Shown piece after piece: positions 43,824 through 52,417 of a stretch of 64,000 bases of DNA. This DNA is from Prochlorococcus marinus str. MIT 0918 (lineage in GTDB: Bacteria > Cyanobacteriota > Cyanobacteriia > PCC-6307 > Cyanobiaceae). Every line of letters begins with the position of its first letter. The first letter of the stretch is position 1. The stretch is taken from the NCBI RefSeq assembly GCF_027359415.1, contig NZ_CP114780.1, forward strand, positions 496,001-560,000, given 5' to 3'. Both the position numbers and the translations under genes were made by a program. The notes below the pieces were generated by a model that worked only from the letters and a program-made list of their open reading frames with translations, was not told the origin of the DNA and made no database searches.

Positions 43824-45101
43824 TTATAAGCTGATAATATTAATAATATAATTAATATCTGTTATTTTCGAAATATGTTGCTTAATATTTTCATGCTTTG
43901 TATTAAGACTCTTAATTCTAACCTCATCATTTGATAAATCATTTTCCCCTAAAATAATCACCCAAGAAGCAGACGATTTATTTGCTCTTTTAAATTGTTT
44001 TGAAATCGCCGAACCAGAATAATCTAATTCTACAGAAAAATTTGCAAGTCTTATTTCTCTTGCCAAGACTAATGCATTAATATAGACATCTTCTCCTCTA
44101 TTAATGATATAAACATCTGTTGATGTTTTAGTTGAAAAGTCATCGCCTAAAAGAATTAATAATCTTTCCATGCCTATTGCCCATCCAATAGAAGGTGTAG
44201 AAATACCACCTAATTGTTCAACTAGTGTGTCATATCTTCCTCCTCCACATACAGTAGCTTGTGCGCCTAATTGATCACTAATAATTTCAAAGGCTGTGTG
44301 GCAATAATAATCAAGCCCCCTAACTAACTTCAGATTAAGTTGAAATGGTATTTTCAACTTAGATAATATTGATTGTAATTTTAAAAACCTCTGTTCACTT
44401 TCATTACTTAAATAATCCATAAGGACAGGAGCCTCATCTAACATTTCCTGTATCTTTGGATTTTTACTATCTAATATTCTTAATGGATTGCTTTTCAATT
44501 TTCTTTGAGAATCTTCATCAAGGAAATCAAATACGTTTTCAAGCCATGTAACTAATTCCTTACGGTACTTTTTTCGATCATCCATAGTTCCCAAAGTATT
44601 TATTTGAAGACTAAGTCCTTGAATTCCAAGTTCATTTAAAAAATCCCAAGCAATAGTTATAATCTCAGCATCACTTCTTACAGAAGATAATCCGAAAAAC
44701 TCAACTCCTATCTGGTGAAATTGACGTTGTCTTCCTGCTTGAGGACGTTCATATCTAAACATAGGGCCGTTATACCAAAGGCGTTGCGCTCCTTGGTTTA
44801 ACAAACCATTCTGAATAACTGCTCTTACAACTGAAGCAGTTCCTTCAGGTCTAAGAGTACAAGGCCTATTACCTCTATCTAAAAATGAATACATTTCCTT
44901 ACCAACCACATCTGTGTTTTCACCAATCCCTCTATTAAATAATTCAGTTTGCTCTAGAAGAGGTGTCCTTATTTCTTTAAGGCCAGCTCTAAGAAAATGA
45001 TTTCTAGCCAGATCCTCAACTTTTTGCCAACACTCAGTTTGCGATGGCAAGAGATCAGGCATTCCTCGTAGTGTTTGAAAATTAGTCAATAGCAAATCCA
45101 A
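43824..45101 (-). CDS. hisS: Histidyl-tRNA synthetase
   Basis: A 425-residue class II aminoacyl-tRNA synthetase charging tRNA-His. Visible blocks: [16 protein letters not shown] at the N-terminus; motif 1 region [19 protein letters not shown]; motif 2 [21 protein letters not shown]; the histidine-A motif [14 protein letters not shown]; motif 3 [14 protein letters not shown] ... [15 protein letters not shown]; and the C-terminal anticodon domain VYIINRGED onwards. Length is normal. The start is TTG; the first ATG (Met14) lies inside the conserved N-terminus, so it cannot be the true start. Confidence 0.97.
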   Translation of the reverse strand: MDLLLTNFQTLRGMPDLLPSQTECWQKVEDLARNHFLRAGLKEIRTPLLEQTELFNRGIGENTDVVGKEMYSFLDRGNRPCTLRPEGTASVVRAVIQNGLLNQGAQRLWYNGPMFRYERPQAGRQRQFHQIGVEFFGLSSVRSDAEIITIAWDFLNELGIQGLSLQINTLGTMDDRKKYRKELVTWLENVFDFLDEDSQRKLKSNPLRILDSKNPKIQEMLDEAPVLMDYLSNESEQRFLKLQSILSKLKIPFQLNLKLVRGLDYYCHTAFEIISDQLGAQATVCGGGRYDTLVEQLGGISTPSIGWAIGMERLLILLGDDFSTKTSTDVYIINRGEDVYINALVLAREIRLANFSVELDYSGSAISKQFKRANKSSASWVIILGENDLSNDEVRIKSLNTKHENIKQHISKITDINYIINIISL

Positions 45102-45266
45102 CTAGATTTATTGTGCCTCATTGATCAACGGTTTAATCAATCTATCTTTAATATAAATCAATTAACCCCATGAATGAAAGTCGAGTATCCTCAAATATAT
45201 TAATGATGAAACTAATAAAAATACTGAAAAATGAGTTAATTCACTAATAAAATTTTTCGTTTTTGT

Positions 45267-45503
45267 TTAATTACCACCTAATCTGGTAGCTACTGAATAT
45301 TTAATCAACCAAAGATTTACTCTTCGTCGATAAGAAGGAGGAACTTCTTCAAGTAATTGCGATAATTCTAAAGCTCCTAATCTTTTGATTTCTTTTTCTT
45401 CTACATGCCAAAGGCTTTCTGCTTCTCTTATTAATCTTGCCCAACTTCGAACCTGCTGCCAATGGCGTAAACTTCTTATTATTTTTTGTCGTTTTAAAAG
45501 CAT
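45267..45503 (-). CDS. Small basic conserved protein, function unknown
   Basis: A 78-residue, basic, helical protein (RQKIIRSLRHWQQVRSWARLIREAESLW then EVPPSYRRRVNLWLIKYSV). It has four Trp and about 17 Lys/Arg, suggesting contact with nucleic acid or acidic membrane. No family is recognised. It lies between hisS and the exonuclease gene, on the same strand. Confidence 0.6.
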   Translation of the reverse strand: MLLKRQKIIRSLRHWQQVRSWARLIREAESLWHVEEKEIKRLGALELSQLLEEVPPSYRRRVNLWLIKYSVATRLGGN

Positions 45504-45637
45504 TTTCTATTTTTTGAATCTAAGCAAAACACCTCACATACAGCCTGGCAGAAAAAATCCAATACCAAACAAATCCCCCTAGTCATTTCAAAGATATAAA
45601 GGAAATATATGACTATGAGGAAAAACCATTTTCTTAA

Positions 45638-46375
45638 TTAAAATTGGATTTCATTTACAGGGAAAGGAAGTTTCATAATCTCTCTTTCACTAAGGCGGCG
45701 AGTCCAGGCACCTCGAATAGGTTCATTCCATTGAAATCCAGCTTTCTTTGCCAAATGTCTTTCTTCATAAGAGATATCTGCCCTCATTAATCTTCTTGGC
45801 TCAAGCGCCTGTTCTAAAAGATCTTCTAAATTTGTACATCTTCTAAGAACCTCAACTAAATAAATACAATCAGTTAAAGCTCTATGAGCACTCCAAACAG
45901 GAACTTCATATGCAAGCGCAAGATCTTTTACCGAAGGTCTTGCTCTAAGGTGAAGGTCTGATGGCCAGGGTATATCTTCCATAGAACAAATCCATGGTTT
46001 TAAAATATCTGGAAGGGGGTATTTCCCAAACCATTTTTTATCAAAAGATGCGTTATGCGCAAGAACAACATCCGCACTCTCAAGCAAAGAATTAAAATAG
46101 GTAAGTCCATCTTTCCAAGATTCAGTCAATTTTGTAACTTCTGGGGAAATCCTATTAATTGATTCAGCAGCATTACTATTAGAAGGAATTAAAAATGAAT
46201 TCTGAGCAATAACAGATCTACTTGCAACATGAAAGAGTACAGCACCAACTTCAATACATTGATCTTGTTCTGAGTCAAGCCCAGTTGTCTCAGTATCAAT
46301 TATCAAAATAAATAATGGTGAAGACAACTTTTCTGCAATTTGAGATGTGTTAATAAAATCGAGTTCTTTCTGCAT
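45638..46375 (-). CDS. DnaQ-like 3'-5' exonuclease (DEDDh)
   Basis: A 245-residue protein if started at the ATG giving MQKELDF (a TTG two codons earlier is also open). The exonuclease core has all DEDDh positions: Asp27 and Glu29 in IIDTETTGLDS, Asp in VVLAHNASFDKKWF, and His/Asp in SAHRALTDCIYL. The domain resembles the epsilon proofreading subunit of DNA polymerase III or RNase T. It has a C-terminal extension of about 70 residues (RRLMRADISYEERHLAKKAGFQW) ending in a Trp-rich segment, which is not part of polymerase epsilon. It could be epsilon itself or a stand-alone repair nuclease. Confidence 0.87.
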   Translation of the reverse strand: MQKELDFINTSQIAEKLSSPLFILIIDTETTGLDSEQDQCIEVGAVLFHVASRSVIAQNSFLIPSNSNAAESINRISPEVTKLTESWKDGLTYFNSLLESADVVLAHNASFDKKWFGKYPLPDILKPWICSMEDIPWPSDLHLRARPSVKDLALAYEVPVWSAHRALTDCIYLVEVLRRCTNLEDLLEQALEPRRLMRADISYEERHLAKKAGFQWNEPIRGAWTRRLSEREIMKLPFPVNEIQF

Positions 46376-46506
46376 CCTCAATTGAATCTCAAGTTATTGT
46401 AGATACTCATCAGAATTTTCCAACTTCACAAAAACCTCATGTTAATAAACTATATTAAATACTTTTTTCTAAAACTCTTTATTTAATACCTTTTCTCAAA
46501 TAAATA

Positions 46507-47238
46507 ATGACTAAATGGAGACGCATTAATCAAACATGGTGCAAATGGCCTGCTAACCCAACAGCATTAATAGAAATGATAGGAGGAAGCTATTTGGCAA
46601 CATCACCTCATATAAGCTACAAAAAACTTCTTGAGAGGTTGGCTAAAAAAAACAATGCTATCCATGCATGGAGTTATATTCCTAATTTTGATCATCAAGA
46701 ACAATCTAATCAGGCTTGGAGAAATCTAAGAGAGTGCAGAGAAATTCTTGAGTCAAGAGTTGGAAAACTATTTAACCCAATTAGATTAGGCCATAGCTTA
46801 GGCTGCAAATTACATTTACTAGCTCCAGATGGAGGAAGAAAAAGCGAATTCTTAGTTTCAATAAGTTTTAACAATTTCAAAGCAGATCGATCAATTCCAA
46901 TGCTCAGAAAATTAAAAAGAAAATTCAACATTGAAACTGAATTTAGTCCTAACCCAGATCAAACAATGTCTCTAATTAGCAATAAATATATTCAAGCAAA
47001 TAACCTGTTAATTAAATTTAATGCTGACAAGCTTGATCAAAGCGAATTACTCCTAAGTCATTTAAAAAAGAGAATTAATGATTCTTCTAAAATTATTGAA
47101 ATCAAGGGTGATCATTTATCACCTATTGGTACTGGAATAAAAGAAGTATTTTCAACTAAAAGTGCTAATTTTGAATATGAGCAAGAAGACTGTTTACAAG
47201 ATATCATTGATACAATATATGAATTTAAACAAGGTTAA
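46507..47238 (+). CDS. DUF1350 family alpha/beta-hydrolase-like protein
   Basis: A 243-residue protein of a family shared by cyanobacteria and plastids. ALIEMIGGSYLATSPHISYKKLLERLAKKNNAIHAWSYIPNFDHQEQSNQAW fits the strand and oxyanion part, and LGHSLGCKLHLL is the nucleophile elbow GHSLG. Asp and His of the triad are not obvious in the second half. Family members lack a tested substrate; lipase or thioesterase-like activity is possible. It is followed after four bases by another small gene. Confidence 0.78.
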   Translation: MTKWRRINQTWCKWPANPTALIEMIGGSYLATSPHISYKKLLERLAKKNNAIHAWSYIPNFDHQEQSNQAWRNLRECREILESRVGKLFNPIRLGHSLGCKLHLLAPDGGRKSEFLVSISFNNFKADRSIPMLRKLKRKFNIETEFSPNPDQTMSLISNKYIQANNLLIKFNADKLDQSELLLSHLKKRINDSSKIIEIKGDHLSPIGTGIKEVFSTKSANFEYEQEDCLQDIIDTIYEFKQG

Positions 47239-47242
47239 TTGA

Positions 47243-47497
47243 ATGAAATCTCAAACCAACCTTTGGCCAGAAGATACAAAGAAAACAATGCAAGAGCTTC
47301 ATTTTCAACTAGCATTGGATAACACGAATTGGCATAAATATAAAACAAATAAACATAGAAGGACTGCTGAGCTACTAGCAAGTGCTTTATCTCAAGTGAT
47401 TAATAATGGGAAAGAAGATGATATTGAATCTCTTATAGAACAATCTTTACGTTGGATCAGAGAAGAAATCAAAGATCCAGGATGCCCATCGCATTAG
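47243..47497 (+). CDS. Small conserved protein, function unknown (DUF6439-like)
   Basis: An 84-residue helical protein. The repeated pattern MQELHFQLALDNTNWHKYKTNKHRRTAELLASALSQV and IESLIEQSLRWIREEIKDPGCPSH is distinctive, with a cysteine near the C-terminus. I associate it loosely with a small cyanobacterial DUF. It starts four bases after the DUF1350 gene, hence the same operon, and its last 29 bases overlap the end of the convergent anti-sigma-factor gene. Confidence 0.6.
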   Translation: MKSQTNLWPEDTKKTMQELHFQLALDNTNWHKYKTNKHRRTAELLASALSQVINNGKEDDIESLIEQSLRWIREEIKDPGCPSH

Positions 47498-47906
47498 GCT
47501 GATCAGTTCTCTTAGAAGCAATTTGCAATCTGTTACCTTTTCGACTCCAACGGACATCATCAAAACATTCATGTATTAGAAACAAACCTCTCCCACTTTC
47601 TGCATCAATTTCTGAAGGTAAGGAAAATATTCTTTCATAAGAAGGTATGCCTAACCCTTGATCTTGAATCTGCCAAACAACCCAATTAGGAGTAATGATT
47701 CTTCTCACTCTTAATTTTTTTTTAGGATCTCCTAAATTCCCATGCCGAACTGCATTCACTAATGCTTCATGCAGTCCTAACTCAATAAATTCTCTTTTTT
47801 GCTTGCATTCAACCTTTCCTTGGATCAAATGAATATGAGCACTTAATTTAAGAGTAGAAGGGATAATAAAATCAGCCCATCGAAATAATTGTTTTTCATT
47901 TCTCAT
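47469..47906 (-). CDS. RsbW-like anti-sigma factor / serine kinase (HATPase_c_2)
   Basis: A 145-residue GHKL-type ATPase. The N box is HEALVNAVRHGN, the G1 box is VWQIQDQGLGIPS, and the G2 box SGRGLFLIHECFDDV is complete. This is the layout of RsbW/SpoIIAB-type anti-sigma factors and partner-switch kinases; a partner anti-anti-sigma protein is not seen here. It overlaps the upstream GUN4 gene by 11 bases, so both are translated together, which ties stress signalling to tetrapyrrole regulation. The 3' end is embedded in the opposite gene. Confidence 0.85.
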   Translation of the reverse strand: MRNEKQLFRWADFIIPSTLKLSAHIHLIQGKVECKQKREFIELGLHEALVNAVRHGNLGDPKKKLRVRRIITPNWVVWQIQDQGLGIPSYERIFSLPSEIDAESGRGLFLIHECFDDVRWSRKGNRLQIASKRTDQPNAMGILDL

Positions 47907-48621
47907 TACAACGAGACTTTATAGCTGGATGATTTAAATAAGCATCCATCAATCGAACTCCTCGCAACTGATTTACTAAAGGCATATGCCCTTCAGGAGC
48001 TTCAAGAGACCAATTAAAAGATTTTGGATACCTAGTCCAAACACCATCTGTTTTCCAACCTATACGTGGCCAAAGCATTTCATATCGGCCATCAAAAGAA
48101 TCAAGAAGTCTTGCTTGTGCAGAGAAACCAAATCTTCCCTGAGAATACGCAATCCATAATCGATCTAAAGTAGTCAAATCAATCCCATCTATGGACTCAA
48201 CCTCACTGAAATATACATATCCGCGTTCTAATGCATTAGGACCAGCAAGCTCTCTTAAACTTGATGTTGTAATCCGATCTGCATCTTCAAATCGCTCTTC
48301 AAGAAGACTTAGCTGCAAAGGGCCATAGTCTATTCCTTTCCCTGAAGGAGCTTTAAACCACCCTAAAGAATTTTTGTTAAGGATTTCAGAAAGAAATTCT
48401 TTTTGATGCCTTTGCAAAACCTGTAAAATCCAACCAGCAGACCAATTATCACCTTCCTTATCAAAACTCTCTAATAAAGTATCCCCAAGTTTTGTCAATT
48501 CTGAAGAGCGCTCCTCAATAGGGTTGATAAAACGACGCCGTTGTCTTAAAGAACCTATTGAAAATTTTTCAAGTAACTCTTCAATTGGCATAATGTTTGA
48601 ATCAGCTGTTTCTGATGGCAT
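47896..48621 (-). CDS. gun4: GUN4 domain protein, regulator of Mg-chelatase
   Basis: A 241-residue protein with a helical N-terminal domain (EELLEKFSIGSLRQRRRFINPIEE ... FLSEILNKNSLGWF) and a C-terminal GUN4 domain (about residues 70-241) shown by GIDYGPLQLSLLEERFEDADRIT, LTTLDRLWIAYSQGRFGFSAQ, and WTRYPKSFNWSLEAPEGHMPLVNQLRG. GUN4 binds protoporphyrins and activates Mg-chelatase at the branch point of chlorophyll synthesis. The N-terminal bundle matches that of the Synechocystis protein. It is the first gene of a two-gene unit with the RsbW-like protein. Confidence 0.9.
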   Translation of the reverse strand: MPSETADSNIMPIEELLEKFSIGSLRQRRRFINPIEERSSELTKLGDTLLESFDKEGDNWSAGWILQVLQRHQKEFLSEILNKNSLGWFKAPSGKGIDYGPLQLSLLEERFEDADRITTSSLRELAGPNALERGYVYFSEVESIDGIDLTTLDRLWIAYSQGRFGFSAQARLLDSFDGRYEMLWPRIGWKTDGVWTRYPKSFNWSLEAPEGHMPLVNQLRGVRLMDAYLNHPAIKSRCNEK

Positions 48622-48657
48622 AACGAACGACCTTTCTCATAGTCACTTCATTCCACT

Positions 48658-49701
48658 ATGTCAGGCATTGGACTCCCAATATCATATTCTCTCGAGATTT
48701 TTCAAACCAATGAAGGGCCAATAATTGATGTACGTAGCCCAAAGGAATTTCTACAAGGTCATTGGCCAAACGCAATTAATATGCCATTGTTTAATAATGA
48801 AGAGAGAATATTAATTGGAACAACATATAAACAAAAAGGTCGAGAAAAAGCTATCTATTTAGGTCTTGAGATAACAAAACCTAAGCTTAAATCCCTTAAA
48901 AAACAGCTTGAACAAATAAGCAAAGAATCAAATAAATCTAATCTAAGGATTTATTGTTGGCGCGGAGGGCTTAGATCTTCAAGCATAGGCTGGCTAGCAA
49001 ACGCATTAGGCCTAAAACCAATTTTATTAAGTGGTGGTTATAAAGATTACAGGAAATGGGCACTTAAGCAATTTGAAAAAGAATGGCCTTTAAAACTCAT
49101 CGGTGGAAAAACAGGCACTGGGAAAACCTCTCTACTTTTATCCTTATCAAAAATGGGTATTTCAACAATCGATTTAGAAGGATTAGCAATTCACAAAGGA
49201 AGCAGTTTTGGTGGCCTTGGACTACCTCCCCAACCAAGTACTGAGCATTTTGAAAACTTACTAGCTAACTCTCTTTATCTCCTAAGCAAAAATTCTCCTA
49301 AAGGGATTTGGCTAGAAGCCGAAAGTGCCAGTCTTGGTAAATGCAGAATTCCCAATAACTTTTACAAGCAAATGCAACAAGCAGAATTGGTCGAGATCAC
49401 GAGAAGTAAAGAAGAAAGGCTTGAAAACCTAATCAATGAATACAGTCATCATTCTAAAAAAGATCTTCAAGAAGCAACATTAAGAATCCAAAAACGCCTA
49501 GGACCTCAACGAACGAAAAAAGCACTGGAATCAATTCAAAGCCAATCATGGGAAGAAGCATGCTTAGCAATGCTTTCTTATTACGACAAATGCTATGACT
49601 ATGAACTAAATAAAAAAAATAAACGAGAGTCAATTGACATCTCAGGATTAAGTCATAAAGCTTCTGCTGAAAAATTGATAAGGCTAGGATATGTTTACTA
49701 G
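48658..49701 (+). CDS. mnmH: tRNA 2-selenouridine synthase
   Basis: A 347-residue protein with a rhodanese domain (IIDVRSPKEFLQGHWPNAINMPLFNNEER; catalytic Cys100 in IYCWRGGLRSSS) and a P-loop ATPase-like domain (LIGGKTGTGKTSLL at about 148-161). This is MnmH/SelU, which replaces sulfur by selenium in 2-thiouridine at the wobble position of some tRNAs, by way of a geranylated intermediate, using selenophosphate. SelD is not in the window. It is divergent from gun4 across 36 bases, too short for two full promoters without overlap. Confidence 0.93.
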   Translation: MSGIGLPISYSLEIFQTNEGPIIDVRSPKEFLQGHWPNAINMPLFNNEERILIGTTYKQKGREKAIYLGLEITKPKLKSLKKQLEQISKESNKSNLRIYCWRGGLRSSSIGWLANALGLKPILLSGGYKDYRKWALKQFEKEWPLKLIGGKTGTGKTSLLLSLSKMGISTIDLEGLAIHKGSSFGGLGLPPQPSTEHFENLLANSLYLLSKNSPKGIWLEAESASLGKCRIPNNFYKQMQQAELVEITRSKEERLENLINEYSHHSKKDLQEATLRIQKRLGPQRTKKALESIQSQSWEEACLAMLSYYDKCYDYELNKKNKRESIDISGLSHKASAEKLIRLGYVY

Positions 49702-49765
49702 TAAGTCATAGGTCACGTTTTAACTCACAATATAAGTAATATTTAATTCAAGTCGCTCAAGAAAA

Positions 49766-50119
49766 ATGACTAGCAAAAACAACAATGCGACAATTCAATT
49801 TTTAAATGGAATTAGTGAGCCTGTTGTTCCAGAAATAAGATTAACTAGAAGTCGAGATGGAAAAACAGGTCAAGCTTTTTTTACTTTTGAAGAGCCAAAT
49901 GCACTTTCTTCTGTAAAAGATGGTGAAATCAAGGGAATGAAAATGATAGATGAAGAAGGAGAGTTAAATACAAGAGAGGTAAAAGCACGTTTTTTGAATG
50001 GAGTTCCAAGTGCAATAGAAGCAACATATGTTTGGAAAAACGAAACTGATTTTCAAAGGTTTATGCGATTTGCTCAACGATACGCAGAGAAAAATGGAAT
50101 GGGTTATTCGGAAAAATAA
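49766..50119 (+). CDS. psb28: Photosystem II assembly protein Psb28
   Basis: A 117-residue soluble protein that attaches to CP47 in PSII assembly intermediates and helps build the complex on the stromal side. Hallmarks: [50 protein letters not shown] and the C-terminus [31 protein letters not shown]. Length and sequence match the family throughout. The next gene begins nine bases later. Confidence 0.95.
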   Translation: MTSKNNNATIQFLNGISEPVVPEIRLTRSRDGKTGQAFFTFEEPNALSSVKDGEIKGMKMIDEEGELNTREVKARFLNGVPSAIEATYVWKNETDFQRFMRFAQRYAEKNGMGYSEK

Positions 50120-50128
50120 AAAAGTAAA

Positions 50129-51196
50129 TTGAAATTTTCATATTGGCTAAACTTAATATTTTTAATCACAATAGGCTTTCTATTTTGGAGCCTAAAGGAA
50201 GTTTTAATTTTAATATTTGCTGGAGTAATAATTGCTATGGCTCTATGTACATTAACAGGTAGAGTTGCAAAAATAATTCCTATCTCACGACAGTTTTGTT
50301 TATTTATATCTTTAACAAGTGTAATATTGATATTAACTATTGCAATGATAATTGTAATTCCCCAATTCACAAAAGAATTTCAACAATTGATAATTCAACT
50401 TCCATCTGCAGTAAAGGCACTTTTAGAAATAATAATAGATTTTATTAAAAAGTTATCTGAAATTATTTATGGAAACAATTCAGAAATCATTACAAATAAT
50501 GATTTTATTTTTAAGGAATTTACTCCTCTACCTGACGGGGGTGCATTAGCAAATGGTATTACTGATAGTATTAAAAGGTTGTTAAATATAGCAGGTAATT
50601 TAGGTCTAGGTATAGTTCAGATAATCTTTGTATTTTCAATAAGCTTGATGATTGCTTTTCAACCTGACGCATATAGAGAGATTATTATACAGTTAACGCC
50701 ATCTTTCTATAGAAGAAGAGCAAGACATATACTTAATGAATGTGGTCAAGCTTTAAGCAATTGGATGGTAGGAGTAATAATTAGCTCTTCATTTGTAGCT
50801 TTATTAGCTGGGATTTCATTATACTTACTAGGAATAAAACTTGTTTTCGCTAATGCATTAATTGCAGGCATATTAAATATCATTCCAAATATAGGACCAA
50901 CTATTAGTACTATCTTCCCTATATCAGTAGCACTATTAGATGCACCCTGGAAATCTATTGCAATCCTTATTGCATATATAACTATTCAAAATATAGAAAG
51001 TTATGCAATTACGCCATCAGTAATGCACTATCAAGTCAAGTTATTACCAGCTCTTACTTTATCTGCTCAGTTTATTTTTACCGTTATCTTTGGTCCAATA
51101 GGATTATTGCTTTCTTTGCCATTAGCAGTTATTTTACAAGTTTTAATAAAGGAAATTTTAATTCATGATGTTTTAGACAAGAAAAAGATTGCATGA
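50129..51196 (+). CDS. AI-2E/PerM family transporter
   Basis: A 355-residue polytopic protein starting at TTG, nine bases after psb28. About seven to eight membrane helices, two N-terminal (YWLNLIFLITIGFLFWSL) and a group after residue 150. The family motifs are FSISLMIAFQPDAYREIIIQLTP and GILNIIPNIGPTISTIFPISVALL in the second half, followed by QNIESYAITPSVMHYQVKLLPALTLSAQF. Members export autoinducer-2 or act as Na+/H+ antiporters; which applies here is unknown. Confidence 0.88.
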   Translation: MKFSYWLNLIFLITIGFLFWSLKEVLILIFAGVIIAMALCTLTGRVAKIIPISRQFCLFISLTSVILILTIAMIIVIPQFTKEFQQLIIQLPSAVKALLEIIIDFIKKLSEIIYGNNSEIITNNDFIFKEFTPLPDGGALANGITDSIKRLLNIAGNLGLGIVQIIFVFSISLMIAFQPDAYREIIIQLTPSFYRRRARHILNECGQALSNWMVGVIISSSFVALLAGISLYLLGIKLVFANALIAGILNIIPNIGPTISTIFPISVALLDAPWKSIAILIAYITIQNIESYAITPSVMHYQVKLLPALTLSAQFIFTVIFGPIGLLLSLPLAVILQVLIKEILIHDVLDKKKIA

Positions 51197-51219
51197 GTTT
51201 GATTATGATATCTTTAAAT

Positions 51220-51450
51220 TTAGTCTTTAAAAAGCCTTGGTATCATAAATAAAACAATAAAAGGGAGGGGGTGATTATATATTGCATAAAAAAATCCTAC
51301 TAAAGTAAAATTCTCAATTAACAATTTAATTTCAATACGCAGTTCCCATAATGAAAAGCAAATCAAAATAAATGCCATCCAAAATGAACTTGGATCTTTA
51401 TTAAAAACCTTAAATTTAAATCTATTTATTCTTTTTAACCCATTAATCAT
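51220..51450 (-). CDS. Small membrane protein downstream of secF
   Basis: A 76-residue protein with a basic N-terminus (MINGLKRINRFKFKVF) and two membrane segments (FWMAFILICFSLWEL and TLVGFFYAIYNHPLPFIVLFMIPRLF). It overlaps the end of secF by 8 bases and shares its direction, so it is a translationally coupled last gene of the sec operon. No family is recognised; an accessory role in SecDF is only suggested by position. Confidence 0.55.
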   Translation of the reverse strand: MINGLKRINRFKFKVFNKDPSSFWMAFILICFSLWELRIEIKLLIENFTLVGFFYAIYNHPLPFIVLFMIPRLFKD

Positions 51451-52417
51451 TACTTAGAGAAAGTAAAGAAGGAGCTAAGGCAATACTAGACCAACTTCCG
51501 ACTATAACTCCAAGCGCTAATGCTATGGCAAACCAATAAAGAGTCGTTCCACCAAAAAAGATCAATGCTAAAAGAGGTAACAAAGTAGTTCCTGTTGTAT
51601 AAAGTGTTCTTGTTAATGTTGCAGATACAGCAAGATCAATTTTCTGTTTTAAAGATAAATTAATTTTACTTCTATTAATTTCACGTACTCTATCAAAAAC
51701 GACAACAGTATCATTAACTGAATATCCAGCAATAGTTAATAATGCTACAGCAAAGAGACTATTAACCTCTATATTTTGAAAAATACCAAGCCAAGCAAAA
51801 ACCCCACAAACTATTATAACGTCATGTGAAAGAGCTAATAATGCTAAAAAAGCATATTTCCTATCAAATCTTATAGATATATAAGTAGAAATTAATAAGA
51901 ATGCAACTAACAAAGAAATCAAGCTAGTTCTCAAGAGCTTTTTTCCTAATGTTGGGCCAATAGTTTCTATAGACTGACCTCCTTCATCAAAAGGCCCTGC
52001 GATATTAACTACTGAATCTATAACTTTCTTACTTTCAAAGGCTGATAAGGTTGGGGTTCTAATAAGCAGTGATTTATATCCATCAAGAAATTGAATTCTA
52101 GCTCCATCAAGCTTTTGATATGGTATTCCTTCATTCGAATCTGAAATATCATTCAGAGCATTACTAATGCTAATTGTAGATATCAAACCACATTCCTTTT
52201 GACATTTTCTCTCGAGCCTTATTTGAGTTCCACCAGTAAAATCAAGACCAGCTCTTAAAGGTAATCCTATTGATGGATTCAGCCATGATGAAATTAAACC
52301 TATAAGACTTATAAGTATCGCAAAACCAGAAATTGTCCATACTTTATATCTCTGTCTTGAAAGACTAAAAAAATTTTGATTATTAATTTTGTTAGATTTG
52401 ATCTGTGGGACTTCCAT
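51443..52417 (-). CDS. secF: Protein translocase subunit SecF
   Basis: A 324-residue membrane protein with six helices and one large periplasmic domain. The P1 motif GLPLRAGLDFTGGTQIRLERKC near residue 55 and the transmembrane block ISLLVAFLLISTYISIRFDRKYAFLALLALSHDVIIVCG ... AGYSVNDTVVVFDRVRE fit SecF. With SecD it pulls preproteins across the thylakoid or plasma membrane, driven by the proton gradient. It begins one base after secD ends. Confidence 0.96.
   Translation of the reverse strand: MEVPQIKSNKINNQNFFSLSRQRYKVWTISGFAILISLIGLISSWLNPSIGLPLRAGLDFTGGTQIRLERKCQKECGLISTISISNALNDISDSNEGIPYQKLDGARIQFLDGYKSLLIRTPTLSAFESKKVIDSVVNIAGPFDEGGQSIETIGPTLGKKLLRTSLISLLVAFLLISTYISIRFDRKYAFLALLALSHDVIIVCGVFAWLGIFQNIEVNSLFAVALLTIAGYSVNDTVVVFDRVREINRSKINLSLKQKIDLAVSATLTRTLYTTGTTLLPLLALIFFGGTTLYWFAIALALGVIVGSWSSIALAPSLLSLSND

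Noticed and set aside
51236-51290. Terminator after the PerM-like gene
   Set aside because: The run AAAGGGAGGGGG lacks a matching C-rich arm, so no stem forms.
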